Shown: positions 34,906 to 64,000 of the stretch, piece after piece | Numbering within the stretch: the stretch's first letter is position 1 | How the letters are laid out: every line of letters begins with the position of its first letter | Assembly: GCA_009746045.1 (NCBI GenBank) | Contig: RPFO01000329.1 | Coordinates: 1-64,000 of the forward strand | Source of the DNA: Mesostigma viride | Lineage: Eukaryota > Streptophyta > Mesostigmatophyceae > Mesostigmatales > Mesostigmataceae | DNA length: 64,000 nucleotides | Reading direction: 5' to 3' | Notes under the pieces: model-generated | What the model saw: only the letters and a program-made list of their open reading frames with translations | The model's database searches: none | What the model was told of the DNA's origin: nothing | Position numbers and translations under genes: made by a program

Positions 34906-37558
34906 GATAGCATGCCCATAGCCGTGGGCTCACAAGATCGTTCATGAAGCGCCTGAATATGCCCTATTTGAGATTATTAGAAAAAAGGAGTAGGCTGCAC
35001 TAAAGCTGACGACTGCAGCCAGCCAAAGGCTGGACCTCAAAAAAATCATTACCGCAGAAGCAATCTTCCAGGACTAGGGCATCCCACCCCGCTCCCTAGT
35101 AAACTGATACAACCGTGCAAGCAAATAGGGGGATGGCAGAAGGTGATGAACCATGCACAACGGCGTGATCAAAACCAGGTGCGACAAGGCGTGAGAAAAG
35201 TGTGTATGGTGACAACGTTCCCCGCGAGGATCAAAAGAAGAAGGGGGGCATGAACGAGCGCACCTCTGCCAGAGGGACATCCCTACGCACGCATGCCATC
35301 GTCAACACCCACAGAGCAGCGCGGAAGACCTATTCACGTGGTAGGTAGATATCTACGTCGTAGCAAGATATCAACGAGACAGGCAGCGCATAGATAAGTG
35401 GTTGGTAGTTATGTACCTGGTAGGTAGACTTATATGGAGCGGAAAGGAGGGAGGGTCGCAGACCCTCGTGTCCACCCCCCAAAGCAGGCTGCCTCAGGGA
35501 GTCTCCTCTAATATAGGGAAACATCTAGACGACCGAAATGTGCTGGCGTGCATACCGAATGGCAGGCCCTCACGGTTGCGTGACATGAAGCATGCCCTGG
35601 CAAGCCGAGCGCTAGCAACAATAGCTACGATTCCAAGGCGAGGTAGCTACGATTCACAGGCGAGGTAGCTACGATTCCAAGGCGAGGTGGCTACGATTCA
35701 AAGGCGAGGTGGCTACAATGCAAAGGCTAGGTAGCTAGGATTCAAAGGCGAGGTGGCTACAATGCAAAGGCTAGGTAGCTAGGATTCAAAGGCGAGGTGG
35801 CTACAATGCAAATGCCAGGGACAGCGGGTCGATGTAAGGCAGCCACATGTCTATGCCGCCTGATGCGTTCAGGGTGGGTGTTCTTGTCGTGTGAAGTCGT
35901 ATGAAGTCGTGAGGGATGCCAGTCACACAACTGGGGGGGCATCTCCCCCAACACGAGGCCTGTAAGAGTTGTGCTGTACCAGCAATCGCCGGCAGCCACC
36001 CACGCGTGCCCGCCCCTTTGCCTCTAACGCCCCTCAACCTCTCGCGCCTCTCGCGCCTCTCGCGCATCTCTGCCTCTAGTGCAAGATTTTGGAATGAGCT
36101 TTTCGTCAGCGACGAGTACGTTTTTTCCACGTTTGGCGGGTCTCGCATGTGGTGGGTGCGAGATTTCCTGTCTCGGCACGCTCTACTACCACCCGCAGTC
36201 CATGGTGAAAGGGTGGGTGGGTTGGGCTGGTATAATGCTACGCTAGTACAACACCTCGACTGTGGGTGGGTTGGGCTGGTACAACACCTCGACTGTGGGT
36301 GGGTTGGGCTGGTGCAACACTTCGCTAGTACAACACCTCGACTGTGGGTGGGTTGGGCTGGTGCAACACTTCGCTGGTACAACACCTCGACTGCGGCCTA
36401 CACTCTCTTTCTGTGTGGAAACTATGGGCTTGCAAATGGCGCATGCCACACTATTTACAACCCTACATCGCAAGACCCTAGTGCCCTAACCGTGTGACCC
36501 AAGCAAAATACTTCGGGCGGTGGAGGGGTCATACAGCTAAATAATCAGCGGCCTGGTGCGGAGGGTGATGGGCATATTGTTGCCAACCACAAAAAATTCT
36601 CAGAAGCCACGGGTTGTGGTGTAGGAAGAACAGTGGCACACAGCAGGATGAATATTGCCTCCTTGAGCCAATTGGGATATTCCTGTCACGGCTGAATATA
36701 TAGGGTCCTGTCTATTGAGCAAATAGGCATATTCCTCTAGGGCCATGCACTACAGTTCACTGTATGCTCGCAGTGCCAACACATTTGGCAGACATGCCAG
36801 GCACAAGCAGGGAGGCTGGGCAGCGTACCTGGGTTGCAAGTAGAGTCGTGCTGCTGAGTTTGTTGGCCAGGTGGAACGCGAGTACACGCTCCAGGGACCT
36901 ACACGAATCGCAACAAACGAGGTTATAGTAACCATAAAAAACTAATGCAGGCTTGAACAAAACGTCGGCTGCAGGGTTACCATCGGAAAACAGCGACGAA
37001 AACGATGAGCTAGCGATACACTCGAGTTCACTGCCTTCATAAGGAGAGTTCAGGGAGAGTTCAGACACTATACCTGTGGGCTAAGATTGTCGAATACAGA
37101 AAGCTAGCCAACGCAGGTTCTTCTCGCGAATCCTGGAGAGCCTCCTCACGGACACGCTCCCACAGTGGGTCAGAAGACCCTGAGCGGTTCTCTGCGTCCA
37201 TATCCAAAGGTACGGCTGCAAGGCTGGCGTCGCCATCACCTCCCTCCAGCAACCTATGGTGGGTGAAACTCAATTCTACTGGCTTCTTGAAAGATCTACC
37301 ATTAAGCGGAGTTAAAGCAGGGACGTCAGAATTCGTCTTGTCGGCAGAGCATTTCACGATATCATGGCGCCTGTGAAGAACAGTCGAATTAAAGTAACGC
37401 TCCGTTTCTGCCTTTAGGGTCCTGACTTGGTCCAAGCCGATGAAGTGGGAGTTTTCCAATGCCTTCGGCCGTATATCCGGCGGAGACTGTCGAATTGCGC
37501 GGGCTTGATACGATGTAGCGCACAGGTGGGGTAGGAGCGCACCCGAAACCAACGCCAT
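29611..37558 (-). CDS. SAT: Serine O-acetyltransferase (9 exons)
   Basis: Makes O-acetylserine from serine and acetyl-CoA, the first step of cysteine synthesis. Exons on minus, in order: 37558-37074, 36898-36829, 34598-34527, 33486-33427, 32795-32700, 31884-31818, 31408-31263, 30396-30315, 29741 to either a donor at 29662 or a read-through stop at 29611-29613. All phases agree; 386 aa to the possible donor, 402 to the stop. The N-terminal SAT domain shows [30 protein letters not shown] and [20 protein letters not shown]. The left-handed beta-helix shows FDHATG (catalytic Asp280-His281), [18 protein letters not shown] and IGAGSVV. The C-terminus has GVPARLIGG and SMDQ. Related plant enzymes carry a further short tail after MDQ, so a missed last exon is possible. 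About 100 poorly conserved N-terminal residues suggest an organelle transit peptide. ATG 37558 has an in-frame stop just upstream. Confidence 0.92.
30741..31087. repeat. 68-bp tandem repeat, 5 units in alternating subtypes
   Basis: In serine acetyltransferase intron 7, units start AGGCGAGCCCCTACTAAATA at 30741, 30809, 30877, 30945 and 31012, with a partial start at 31081. The end of each unit alternates between a GCAACAGG type and a TTAGG type, indicating a two-unit higher-order repeat. Confidence 0.9.
31412..31468. repeat. (TG)n microsatellite abutting a splice acceptor
   Basis: About 27 TG units (CA on the coding minus strand) end directly at the CTGCAG acceptor of serine acetyltransferase exon 7, so the dinucleotide array replaces the usual polypyrimidine tract. 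Confidence 0.95.
31914..32076. repeat. (GGT)n trinucleotide array, about 54 units
   Basis: An uninterrupted GGT/ACC array in serine acetyltransferase intron 5, about 30 bp upstream of exon 6 on the minus strand. It creates apparent poly-His, poly-Val and poly-Thr frames. Confidence 0.97.
33158..33342. repeat. Repeat of 70-bp and truncated 39-bp units
   Basis: In serine acetyltransferase intron 4 a unit running from AGCTTGGGTCCAAATA to CACACCTACCTTAAATA is present twice in full with one 39-bp truncated copy between. Each full unit ends, read on minus, in CTATTTAAGGTAGGTGTGCG, resembling the exon 4 donor junction TTCTTCAAGGTAGGCGCGC. Confidence 0.85.
33603..33702. repeat. 14-bp tandem repeat, about 7 units
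   Basis: Units of CACAAACACATGCC with small variants (AACCACATGCC, AAAACATGCC) in serine acetyltransferase intron 3. Confidence 0.93.
33786..33895. repeat. Degenerate AGCGCACTCTA repeat
   Basis: Eight or so short units around TATAGCGCACTC and TACAGCGCACTC in serine acetyltransferase intron 3. Confidence 0.8.
34843..34905. repeat. (ATT)n microsatellite
   Basis: About 20 ATT triplets in serine acetyltransferase intron 2. Confidence 0.97.
35618..35822. repeat. ~20-22-bp tandem repeat, about 10 units
   Basis: Units of AGGCGAGGTAGCTACGATTC with variants GGTGGCTACAATGCAAAGGC in serine acetyltransferase intron 2. The last six units alternate between GATTCAAAGGCG and AATGCAAAGGCT types. Confidence 0.88.
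36210..36400. repeat. ~32-bp repeat with TGGGTTGGGCTGG core
   Basis: Four to five copies of GGTGGGTTGGGCTGGT plus ACAACACCTCGACTGT or GCAACACTTCGCTAGT halves in serine acetyltransferase intron 2. Confidence 0.85.
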
Positions 37559-38279
37559 GACCCAAGCTTCTGCTTGCTACAGCGAACACGGGGGGAAAAT
37601 GCCAAGCCAAGGTCTACCGCTCGCGGACTTTCGTGACAAGCAAGGATCCCCGCAAAAGCATGTTGTACAGTTTGTGGCAGCCAAACCTGCAATCTCATTC
37701 GTGACCGACGTGTTAGAGGTGGCTCCTCGCCTGGGCTGATGCCATGTGTCCGCCGGTGGCTTGCTGCCGCTTGCGGATGATGGCCTTACGGTTGGCTGCT
37801 ACTACAGAGAAAGACGGCGTTGACATTAGAGATGGCTTCGTTTTTTTCCTGGGTGTCACTTGAAAACTGAGTTTGCACCCAGCGATTAGTATCCTGCCAG
37901 TCAATGGAGCGTACATGTCTTCGCTTCATTTCTGCTCGATCCACGTGGCCTGTATGCGTGACTCCACGAAGAAGTGGTTTGCGCTGCTGTATGCTGCCAT
38001 CCGTCCACCACAAAATCGTTCATTTGTAAAGTGTAAACATACGCCCCTGTCGCCCCGTACAGTAAGTACCTACTCATGACTCGCACGTGCCGCCTTTTTC
38101 ATGTATGGCGTGATTGGCGTCAGGTATTCAATAACGCCGATCATGACGCAAGTTCGATACATACATGGTCGCAGTTTTGCGTTTTTTCATTGAATAAATC
38201 GAAATTATAGGAATGCCAAGGTGGCAAAGGATATAGTAGGGAGTAGGCATCCTATTCGACAGTAATCGCGACGGAGACA
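37559..38279. promoter_or_regulatory. Divergent intergenic region between SAT and DUS2
   Basis: Only 721 bp separate the two start codons of oppositely transcribed genes, so both promoters must lie here or a shared bidirectional promoter exists, unless undetected 5' exons lie further away. An inverted CCAAT (ATTGG, about 38112) overlaps GGCGTCAGG, and ATGACGC follows at about 38142; both are TGACG/CGTCA half-sites. No canonical TATA box is obvious. Assignment is by position only. Confidence 0.5.
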
Positions 38280-57701
<19,422 letters not shown>

Positions 57702-59757
57702 TTTCGGCAAGCTATAACCGAACTCTGATCCGTAACCTATTTTTACGCTGTGTTTCCCAATCAAGCTGCAAAGAGGACTGCCACGTTGCTGGCCCCACAC
57801 TAAGCAGGCGGGGTAGTGCCATTTCCTACTAGCGCCGTGCCACCAGATATTGCTGTGAAGTAGTTTGAACATTCATTAATTAAACACGCGTCCCGTTGGG
57901 TAGTCACGGAGCACAGTAATACAGATCTCGAGAGTTAAAGTGCTTTTCATCCCTATATGTTGCACACTGGGCAGAGACACCCGTCTTCCCTCATACCCGA
58001 AGGCAAGCCACAGCTGCAATCTAAACTACATACTCACGAGGAGAGTCTGGCATAATTGTGGGTGCACTAATTCTGAAATGTGCGTGCGTGACATGGCGGG
58101 GGCATTGTCTGGCACAATGAAACTGTATGACTGAAGTGTGCGGGTAGACATGCGGGTGCATAGGCTGAACTAACTAAAGGTAGCCGGTAGTACGTATGCT
58201 TAGCCATACATGCCGCTGCGAAGGTCAGGCCATGCAGTTGGCTAGGCCGGCCATACAGCACTGCATCAACATCATGCAACCCTATAAGTAAGTATGTCCT
58301 TGCGTGTCATGCGCGCATGGGCATGACACGGAGTACTATGAGCACTATAGTCTCATTAGAAAAAAAAATTAGACACAACCCTATACATCTGAACCTTGCT
58401 AGTGTAGTAGACATCATGGATCGATCCTCTGTGTCACGTGGGTGGAACCCAGAGCTTGCTGTTAATGTACGGGTCCCCGCCCTGCCAACTGGTGGACTTT
58501 GGGCTTCTCGGGGGATTGGGCTTAGGTGAGGTAGAACTGCGCGGGTGGCGCCACCGCCTTCCTCACTCACGGGACAAGGCGGCTCCCCCACCAGTCCTGC
58601 TCACCTTCCCCTAGCTCCCCCGAGGACAAGCTGCGGTTCCTCGAGATCTCGTCGCAAGAGGTTGCACGACCTCACCTGGACGCTGGACGACGACCTGACC
58701 GGCAGCAGCAGCAGCGATGCGACCTGTGGCCTGAATACCCCCGCCACAAGCAGGCCCCCCAGAATTAGCCCAAGGTGTACTGGAGGGGCGGGGACCTTCA
58801 TGATCAACCACAAGATGTGGACACCCCCTGCGGGCTAGAATAGCTTGTAATCATTGGTAGTCACTGCCGCCATGGCGCAGCCATGCCTAGAATGTTTGCC
58901 TAGCCGTGCCACCATGGCCTAGTCGTGAACGTGCACCGCTAACGCACGGTACACAACCAGCCATAGCCTTAGCTTAGACCTAGTTGTACAGCCATGCTAC
59001 GTCCTGGCTATGATATCAGATTACTTGCCCACGCTCCTTGTTATATGATATCAAGGATCCTTGACTCGAGTCAATGATATGCTCACATGGGTCTTATTGC
59101 ACCCACATAACAAGTGCCGGATCGTCTATCGTGTCCGATCGATTGCTGCTGTGGCATTAATTTTAATTAATTAGGAACATAACTTTGTTGGGAGTATATG
59201 TAGCACATAGCCCTTGAGAAGGGGCATATGGCCTATAATACATTCTAAGCTACTTCCTGCAAGGGTGGGAATGTAAACGACACTTGCTCTATAGGTGCAG
59301 GGCACCTGCATCCCCATGTCGATCTATCAAGCTATGCCCAGCTAAGGGGGAGCCTGTCATGGGGGGGAAGATCATCATAGCTATACAGAAGCTAGAGCGT
59401 GGCATCTCAGCAGAGAGCAGCTCTCTGCATGGGCACAGCATAACTAAATAAAGCTAGGCATCATCTGGAGTGTGGCACGTCATAGGCACACATGTACATG
59501 GCTAAATGAGACTCGTCGGAGTCAGCTGGTATAGAGCCTGTAGGAGGCTTACATGTACATGGCCACGGTCTATCTATTCTACACTACTACTGCTGTATTC
59601 CCCTAATAAGCTGGGGCGTCTGGAGTCGTTGGGGCCGCGGGGGTCGCATGCCAGGGCTTGTGGCTGACGTAGATGGCCGCCCCCTTCCAGTACACCGGCT
59701 GCGCCCCGCCTTGGTCTGCCGGAGCTCGAGGTAGGTCGGCCATAGCTCCCGTCGTCG
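57702..59757. other. Spacer with fragments of dispersed repeats
   Basis: No convincing gene. Seen: a sequence at 57873-57915 resembling 25968-26012 (TTAATTAAACRCGCG then CCCGTTGGG); a dispersed repeat copy at 58293-58385; a stretch at 58467-58512 resembling 61979-62025 (GTCCCCGCCC then GGGCTTCTCGGGG); and at about 59155-59215 a piece like the non-LTR 3' tail on minus (ATATGTAGCACATA). A 97-codon frame at 58545-58838 is GC-rich and unrecognised. Confidence 0.5.
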
Positions 59758-59918
59758 TTGTTGCTGCGCCAGGGTCAAGTCGTCGTCAAGGGTGAAGTGA
59801 GTCTTTTCGAGCCGCTTGCGGCGTCTGAGAAAGGAAATCTTGTCCGCCAGGTTCTTAAAGGTGAGAAGGAGCGGGGGCGCCCCTCAGTGCCTTACCCCGC
59901 GCGCGGGGAATTAAGGCG

Positions 59919-61890
59919 GTGGGCGACCAGCTCGATCTCACCAGTAAGGCCCATGCGACCAATAATTTCTCTCTCAAATTCAAGTCCGGGACGGCGCCCT
60001 TGCTCGCCTGCGGTACGACGCGGCAGTACGGTGCCGACCACCTTTCGGCTGAGCTGCTGAAGACTCCTGACCCGGCAGTTAGGGATCTTCTGCTGGCGTT
60101 CTGCAACCGTGTCCTGCTCTCTGACGAGCCTCCGCCTGCTGAGTGGCAGACGGCCATCCGGCCGTGTCATGCTGTACAAGAAGGGCTCTGCTGCTGACCC
60201 CGGTAACTACCGGGGTGTCTGCCTCCAGAGCGTGCATGCCGCGCTGAAGGTCTTCATGCGCATGATGCTGCACAGGCTCCGCGCCGCGCTGGACCCACAC
60301 CTGGGTGAGTCTCAGTCGACCAGATGGGTTTCCGTCGTGGTCGTAACACTGTCATGGCTGTGTTTGTACGTCGCGCGCCGGTTGATGGAGGAGGTGCGTC
60401 GCCTTTGCCCTGACAGTTTGCCGCTGGTCTTCATTTTTGTTGACTATATCAAGGCTTTTGACACGGTCCTCTGGGAGGCTCTTTGGGCCATCCTAGCTCT
60501 GGATCGGGTGCCACCAGCGTTTATTGCTGCCATTCGTCGACTAGCTGTATGAGGGCTCACAGGCAGTAGTGCGGACTGCGGAAGGCACCACCCCACCATT
60601 CCCCCTTCACCACGGGGTGTGGCAAGGTTGTGTCCTGTCCCCATGTATACCTGTTCATTATTGTCGTGGATCACGTCATGCGCCGGGCACGTGCGCGCTT
60701 TACTGCTCTTAACTTTACTTCTTGGGGTTCGAGCCAGGCTCGGACATCCTTAACGAGAGCGCGCACGGCGGGGTTAAACCTGGCTACCGCCTGGCCGACC
60801 TGATTTATGCGGATGACACCACCCTCATTGCGCGCCCCGAGCACATTCAGACCTGGCTGGACTGTCTGGGCCTGGAGGCGAGGGCGGTGGGGTTGGAGAT
60901 TAGTGTCAAAACTGAGGCGATGGTGATTGGGGCCTCCAGTACACCACCGCTGCCGCGCCTGCTCAACGGGACGGAGGTCCCGTTCCGCGATCGCTTCAAA
61001 CTGTTGGGGAGTTGGCCCCCGGCTGACACTGCAGACGATGTGGACACCCGCATCGGCCTGGCCTGGGCCAGGCTCCGTTCGCTCAACACCTACTGGCGCT
61101 CGAAGGGCCTGGGCGAGCACCGCAAGCGCATGCTCTTCAAGGTCCTCGTCCTCACGGTGCTCACGTATGGCGCCGAGGCGTGGACACTCACACCCACACT
61201 GGCCCAGCTAAGCTCAACGGCACGGTTTACAGGATGCTCCGACAGGTCCTTAATTAACGTAGAGTTTTCCAAGCGGCCGTCATTAGAGTCTTTGTATCAT
61301 GGTATGCCTCGTATTTCGGACGAGATTCGCAGTCACGTGTCTATTAATTAATTAATTAATTCGGACGAGGAGATTAGGCAGCGTAGGATAGCATTAATTT
61401 GTAGGACACCTTGCTCGCACCAGCCAGGTCGACACCGCCCTTGGTCTGGCAGGCCCCCAGCGGCTTGGCCAGCCAGGGCGGCACATTCTGACCTGGCCTG
61501 GCCCCAAGGGCATCCCCAAAAGGGTAGGGAAACCTGTCACGAACTACACCCATGGCAGATGTTGCTGGACGACCTAGTGGTCCCAGCCCAGTTTGAACAC
61601 CGCATCCACTCTCTCTCCCTTCTTTGGACTGCCACGCAGAACAAGACGCGGTGGCAGCAGATTGTCAAGGCTCACACGCCGGCCAGACCCTGTGGGCAAG
61701 CCACCTCCCCCCAAGAGGAGGAGGCGTTTTGATGAGTAGTGTAGTTAGGCTTTTTCTAGACTAGATAGCTTAGAGTTAGTTAGGTTAGTTCGATTACGCG
61801 GCTTCCTCCACTCCCCCCATCCATCATGGAATATGTGCTACATGATCTCCCAACGGAGGCATAGTTATAATTTAATTTTTTAATCCCATA
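59919..61890 (+). pseudogene. Decayed non-LTR retrotransposon reverse transcriptase
   Basis: Reverse transcriptase blocks appear in order but in different frames: GADHLSAELLKTPDPAVRDL (about 60020-60085), YKKGSAADPGNYRGVCLQSV (60173-60235), DQMGFRRGRNTVMA in a shifted frame (about 60319-60360), FVDYIKAFDTV (block A, 60434-60470), a QGC.LSP-like block near 60622, and YADDTTLIARPEH (catalytic Asp-Asp block, 60807-60845), then the thumb and connection region to 61351. The C-terminal coding part (LARTSQVDTALGL, VPAQFEHRIHSLSL) and 3' tail to about 61890 match the 26-kb fragment. Several frameshifts and stops make it inactive. The 5' end is unclear and may reach 59.76 kb. Confidence 0.85.
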
Positions 61891-62312
61891 ATCGATTGCC
61901 CCCATCTAGACAACTAGCTTGAGTGCTCTATCCCCGGGGAGCCCGGGGCCGGGGCTTTCACAGTTTCTTGTTGACATAAAGGTCCCCGCCCCGCCAGTAC
62001 ACTTGGGGCTTCTCGGGGTTGATCTTGTGGCTCTACATGTAAGCCAGCCATAATGTCAACTATGCGCACAAGGCTACACATTGCGATCTCCATTCATATT
62101 CATCATCTTGAACGACTCAAAAACGTGGAAAAGATAACGGCCGGCAGGCTCGAGCTACCATGGTCCGGATTCTCCCGATGTCTGGCCTGCATGCGCTGGT
62201 TGTCTCAGGTTGGTATACGTACACTACACAATGTGTACGTTGTAGTTGTCTCACTTAATATTGAAATTAAGGCGCAGCTAATTAACCCGTGTTTTTTTAA
62301 CCCATAGTCCGT

Positions 62313-62338
62313 AAACTGGGTGCTACAGCACCCAGTTT
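62313..62338. repeat. 12-bp perfect inverted repeat, 2-nt centre
   Basis: Arms AAACTGGGTGCT and AGCACCCAGTTT are separated by AC. A second inverted pair, CGTCACAT/ATGTGACG, follows at about 62347 and 62383. Possible hairpin or protein-binding site; it could equally belong to a mobile-element end. Confidence 0.8.
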
Positions 62339-62439
62339 TGGTACCCGTCACATTTCGCGAATTTCCGGGAGCGCCGCGCCAGATGTGACGGCAGCAAGTG
62401 GTCCAACGTGTCCAGGAACTCGTGAGCATTCAGAAAAAG

Positions 62440-63224
62440 TACACCGTCCGCATTGGAAGTTCTAACTAAATAATTAGCTTCTGGAAAATGTTCTGGCTGA
62501 AAACCATAAAAAAAACAAAAGAAAATTAATTAATTAACTCCGGGGGCTGAGGACTGGACTCAACAAACAAACAAACAAAATTAATTAATTAACTCATGTG
62601 GGCACGGGGTCGTCGCCCTGTGAGAAAACAAACAAACACTTTATATTATATAAAAGTACATAAAACCTTCGAAAATACCTTCAGTGGACAGGCGGGGAAC
62701 ATGAAATATCGTGAAAATCGAAAAAAAACCGCGAGACTCAGGCCGAGCGCGGGGTGAGGCGCGAACCAAGTGAACCGCTTTTGCATCCAGCAATCCACGC
62801 TCTACTGCCTCGGCAGGGCACGTCGGTCGGTACTCAGTAGAGGCTGAGGCCTGAGCGTGTCTACAGATGTACATGTAAGATGTACTACTCATGTGCGATA
62901 CTGGGCCTTGAGCAATTAAATAGGGTATCACTGACCTGAGACCTCCACTGACTAGGTATAGCCTGTGGCCGCCGAAAGGGGGGCCGCCGGGCCGGGTTGG
63001 GGACGGCGTGTACCATATCTACCAAACAAACAAAAGAAATTTAATTAAATAAGTACCCAAGTGCCGTGAACGGCTGCAGGACAAACAAACAAACAAAAGG
63101 TTTTAATTAAATAATAAAAACCCGGGACTCTAACTGGCTCCCCAACAAACAATCCAGGGTTATTCGTAATGCAAATACGGCAAAAATTGACCCATAATAA
63201 CAAACTTCCAATGCGGACGGTGTA
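62440..63224. mobile_element. 785-bp segment bounded by perfect 22-bp inverted repeats
   Basis: 62440-62461 and 63203-63224 are exact reverse complements (core CCGTCCGCATTGGAAG). The interior contains repeated AAAC runs, most followed by TTAATTAA blocks, on both flanks of a central portion that includes a tRNA-like stretch on minus. No target-site duplication was recognised. The structure fits a MITE or other non-autonomous element; a 96-codon minus frame at 62641-62931 is probably fortuitous. Confidence 0.6.
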
Positions 63225-64000
63225 TAGGGTTGGGGGGGTAATTCGCCATAGCCTGTAAAATATAGCCCAGGAAAGGAAATTATCACGTGACTTTGGCGGG
63301 AAATTTTCACTCGCGCGCGCGCGTAACGAGATATGGCTGCCAACGTGCCGTTAGCAAGGAAATTTTGCGTCTCGCGGCTAGAAACGGTTCAGAATGTTGC
63401 TCAGAATGGTGATGCGTGATTTTCGTAAGTCAGGCATGGCCAGATTTTCAGGATTGGGAAAATACTGGTGAGAAAATACTGCCGTCTTGGTCGTCAGTGC
63501 CAGATGGGCCATAGCGTATCGTCTTTCGATTTTCTCCTTATGGCCGGGCAGTCTGCGCCAGCCCGAGCATCCTGTTTATTACGGGACATCCGCTGCACCG
63601 TTTCCTGGGCTTGCGGATGCGTTTATAGGCCATCTATGCACGGAACATCAACATGGTAATCATGGCAGATGCATGCATGATCCGGATATGGCGGCCTATG
63701 CCTGTATAGCATTAGTATGTGTGAGATATGAGGGTCCCGGCCAGCAGAATCCGGAAAGGTCGTGATCGAGCCAGGTACGGCCACGTTTTTGCGTGTTGTT
63801 TGCAGCGGAATACGTCTTCCATCCATTACATTTCACGAGTTTATTAGTGCACCGTTCAGCAAGCTTCCATACCTGCTGTAGAGGGTGGTATTAGCCCTGA
63901 AAGTGCCCAGTTTGTGGCATGTCTTTGGAGTATATCACTCCGTTAGTGCAGGTAGGCAACGTGTTTGTATTCCAGCACTTTTGGCTGTCTTTTGTTGCTT
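63225..64000. other. Terminal spacer
   Basis: No gene recognised. A CGCG run at 63311-63324 and short frames up to 92 codons on + (63468-63765) are the only features; none resembles a known protein. Confidence 0.5.

Overview
The window looks like a nuclear segment from a green-lineage alga or other chlorophyte-like protist. Spliceosomal introns split every recognisable gene. One gene is a phototropin (two LOV domains plus an AGC-VIII kinase), a family known from green algae and land plants. Species cannot be fixed from the sequence.

Three host genes can be rebuilt exon by exon with matching splice phases. (1) A phototropin on + (10873-25728, 17 exons, about 821 aa): LOV1, LOV2, then a kinase with the DFD variant. 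(2) A serine O-acetyltransferase on - (37558 down to about 29611, 9 exons, about 386-402 aa), first committed step of cysteine synthesis. (3) A DUS2-type tRNA-dihydrouridine synthase on + (38280 to at least 48838, 9 firm exons; a tenth at 57562-57701 is phase-compatible and would put the giant satellite inside its last intron). Genes 2 and 3 are divergent with about 0.7 kb between start codons; genes 1 and 2 converge.

Layout: 1-2735 two minisatellites; 2736-8900 a putative three-exon DDE-transposase-like gene, an orphan ORF and a set of about 20-bp palindromes confined to non-coding parts; 8.9-10.9 kb low-information spacer; 10.9-25.7 kb phototropin; 25.7-29.6 kb spacer with a truncated non-LTR retrotransposon bounded by a 12-bp target-site duplication; 29.6-37.6 kb serine acetyltransferase; 38.3-48.8 (or 57.7) kb DUS2; 49.56-56.35 kb a 6.8-kb TTCG/TTTG satellite; 56.4-59.7 kb short repeats; 59.8-61.9 kb a decayed non-LTR retrotransposon of the same family as the 26-kb copy; 62-64 kb a 785-bp segment bounded by 22-bp inverted repeats, then spacer.

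The most unusual observations are: introns in all three genes that begin with decaying tandem copies of their own exon/5'-splice-site junction; the palindrome set around the transposase-like gene; and a roughly 20-bp motif (GCGCTGGTTGTCTCCTTGAT-like) scattered through introns and spacers in both orientations.
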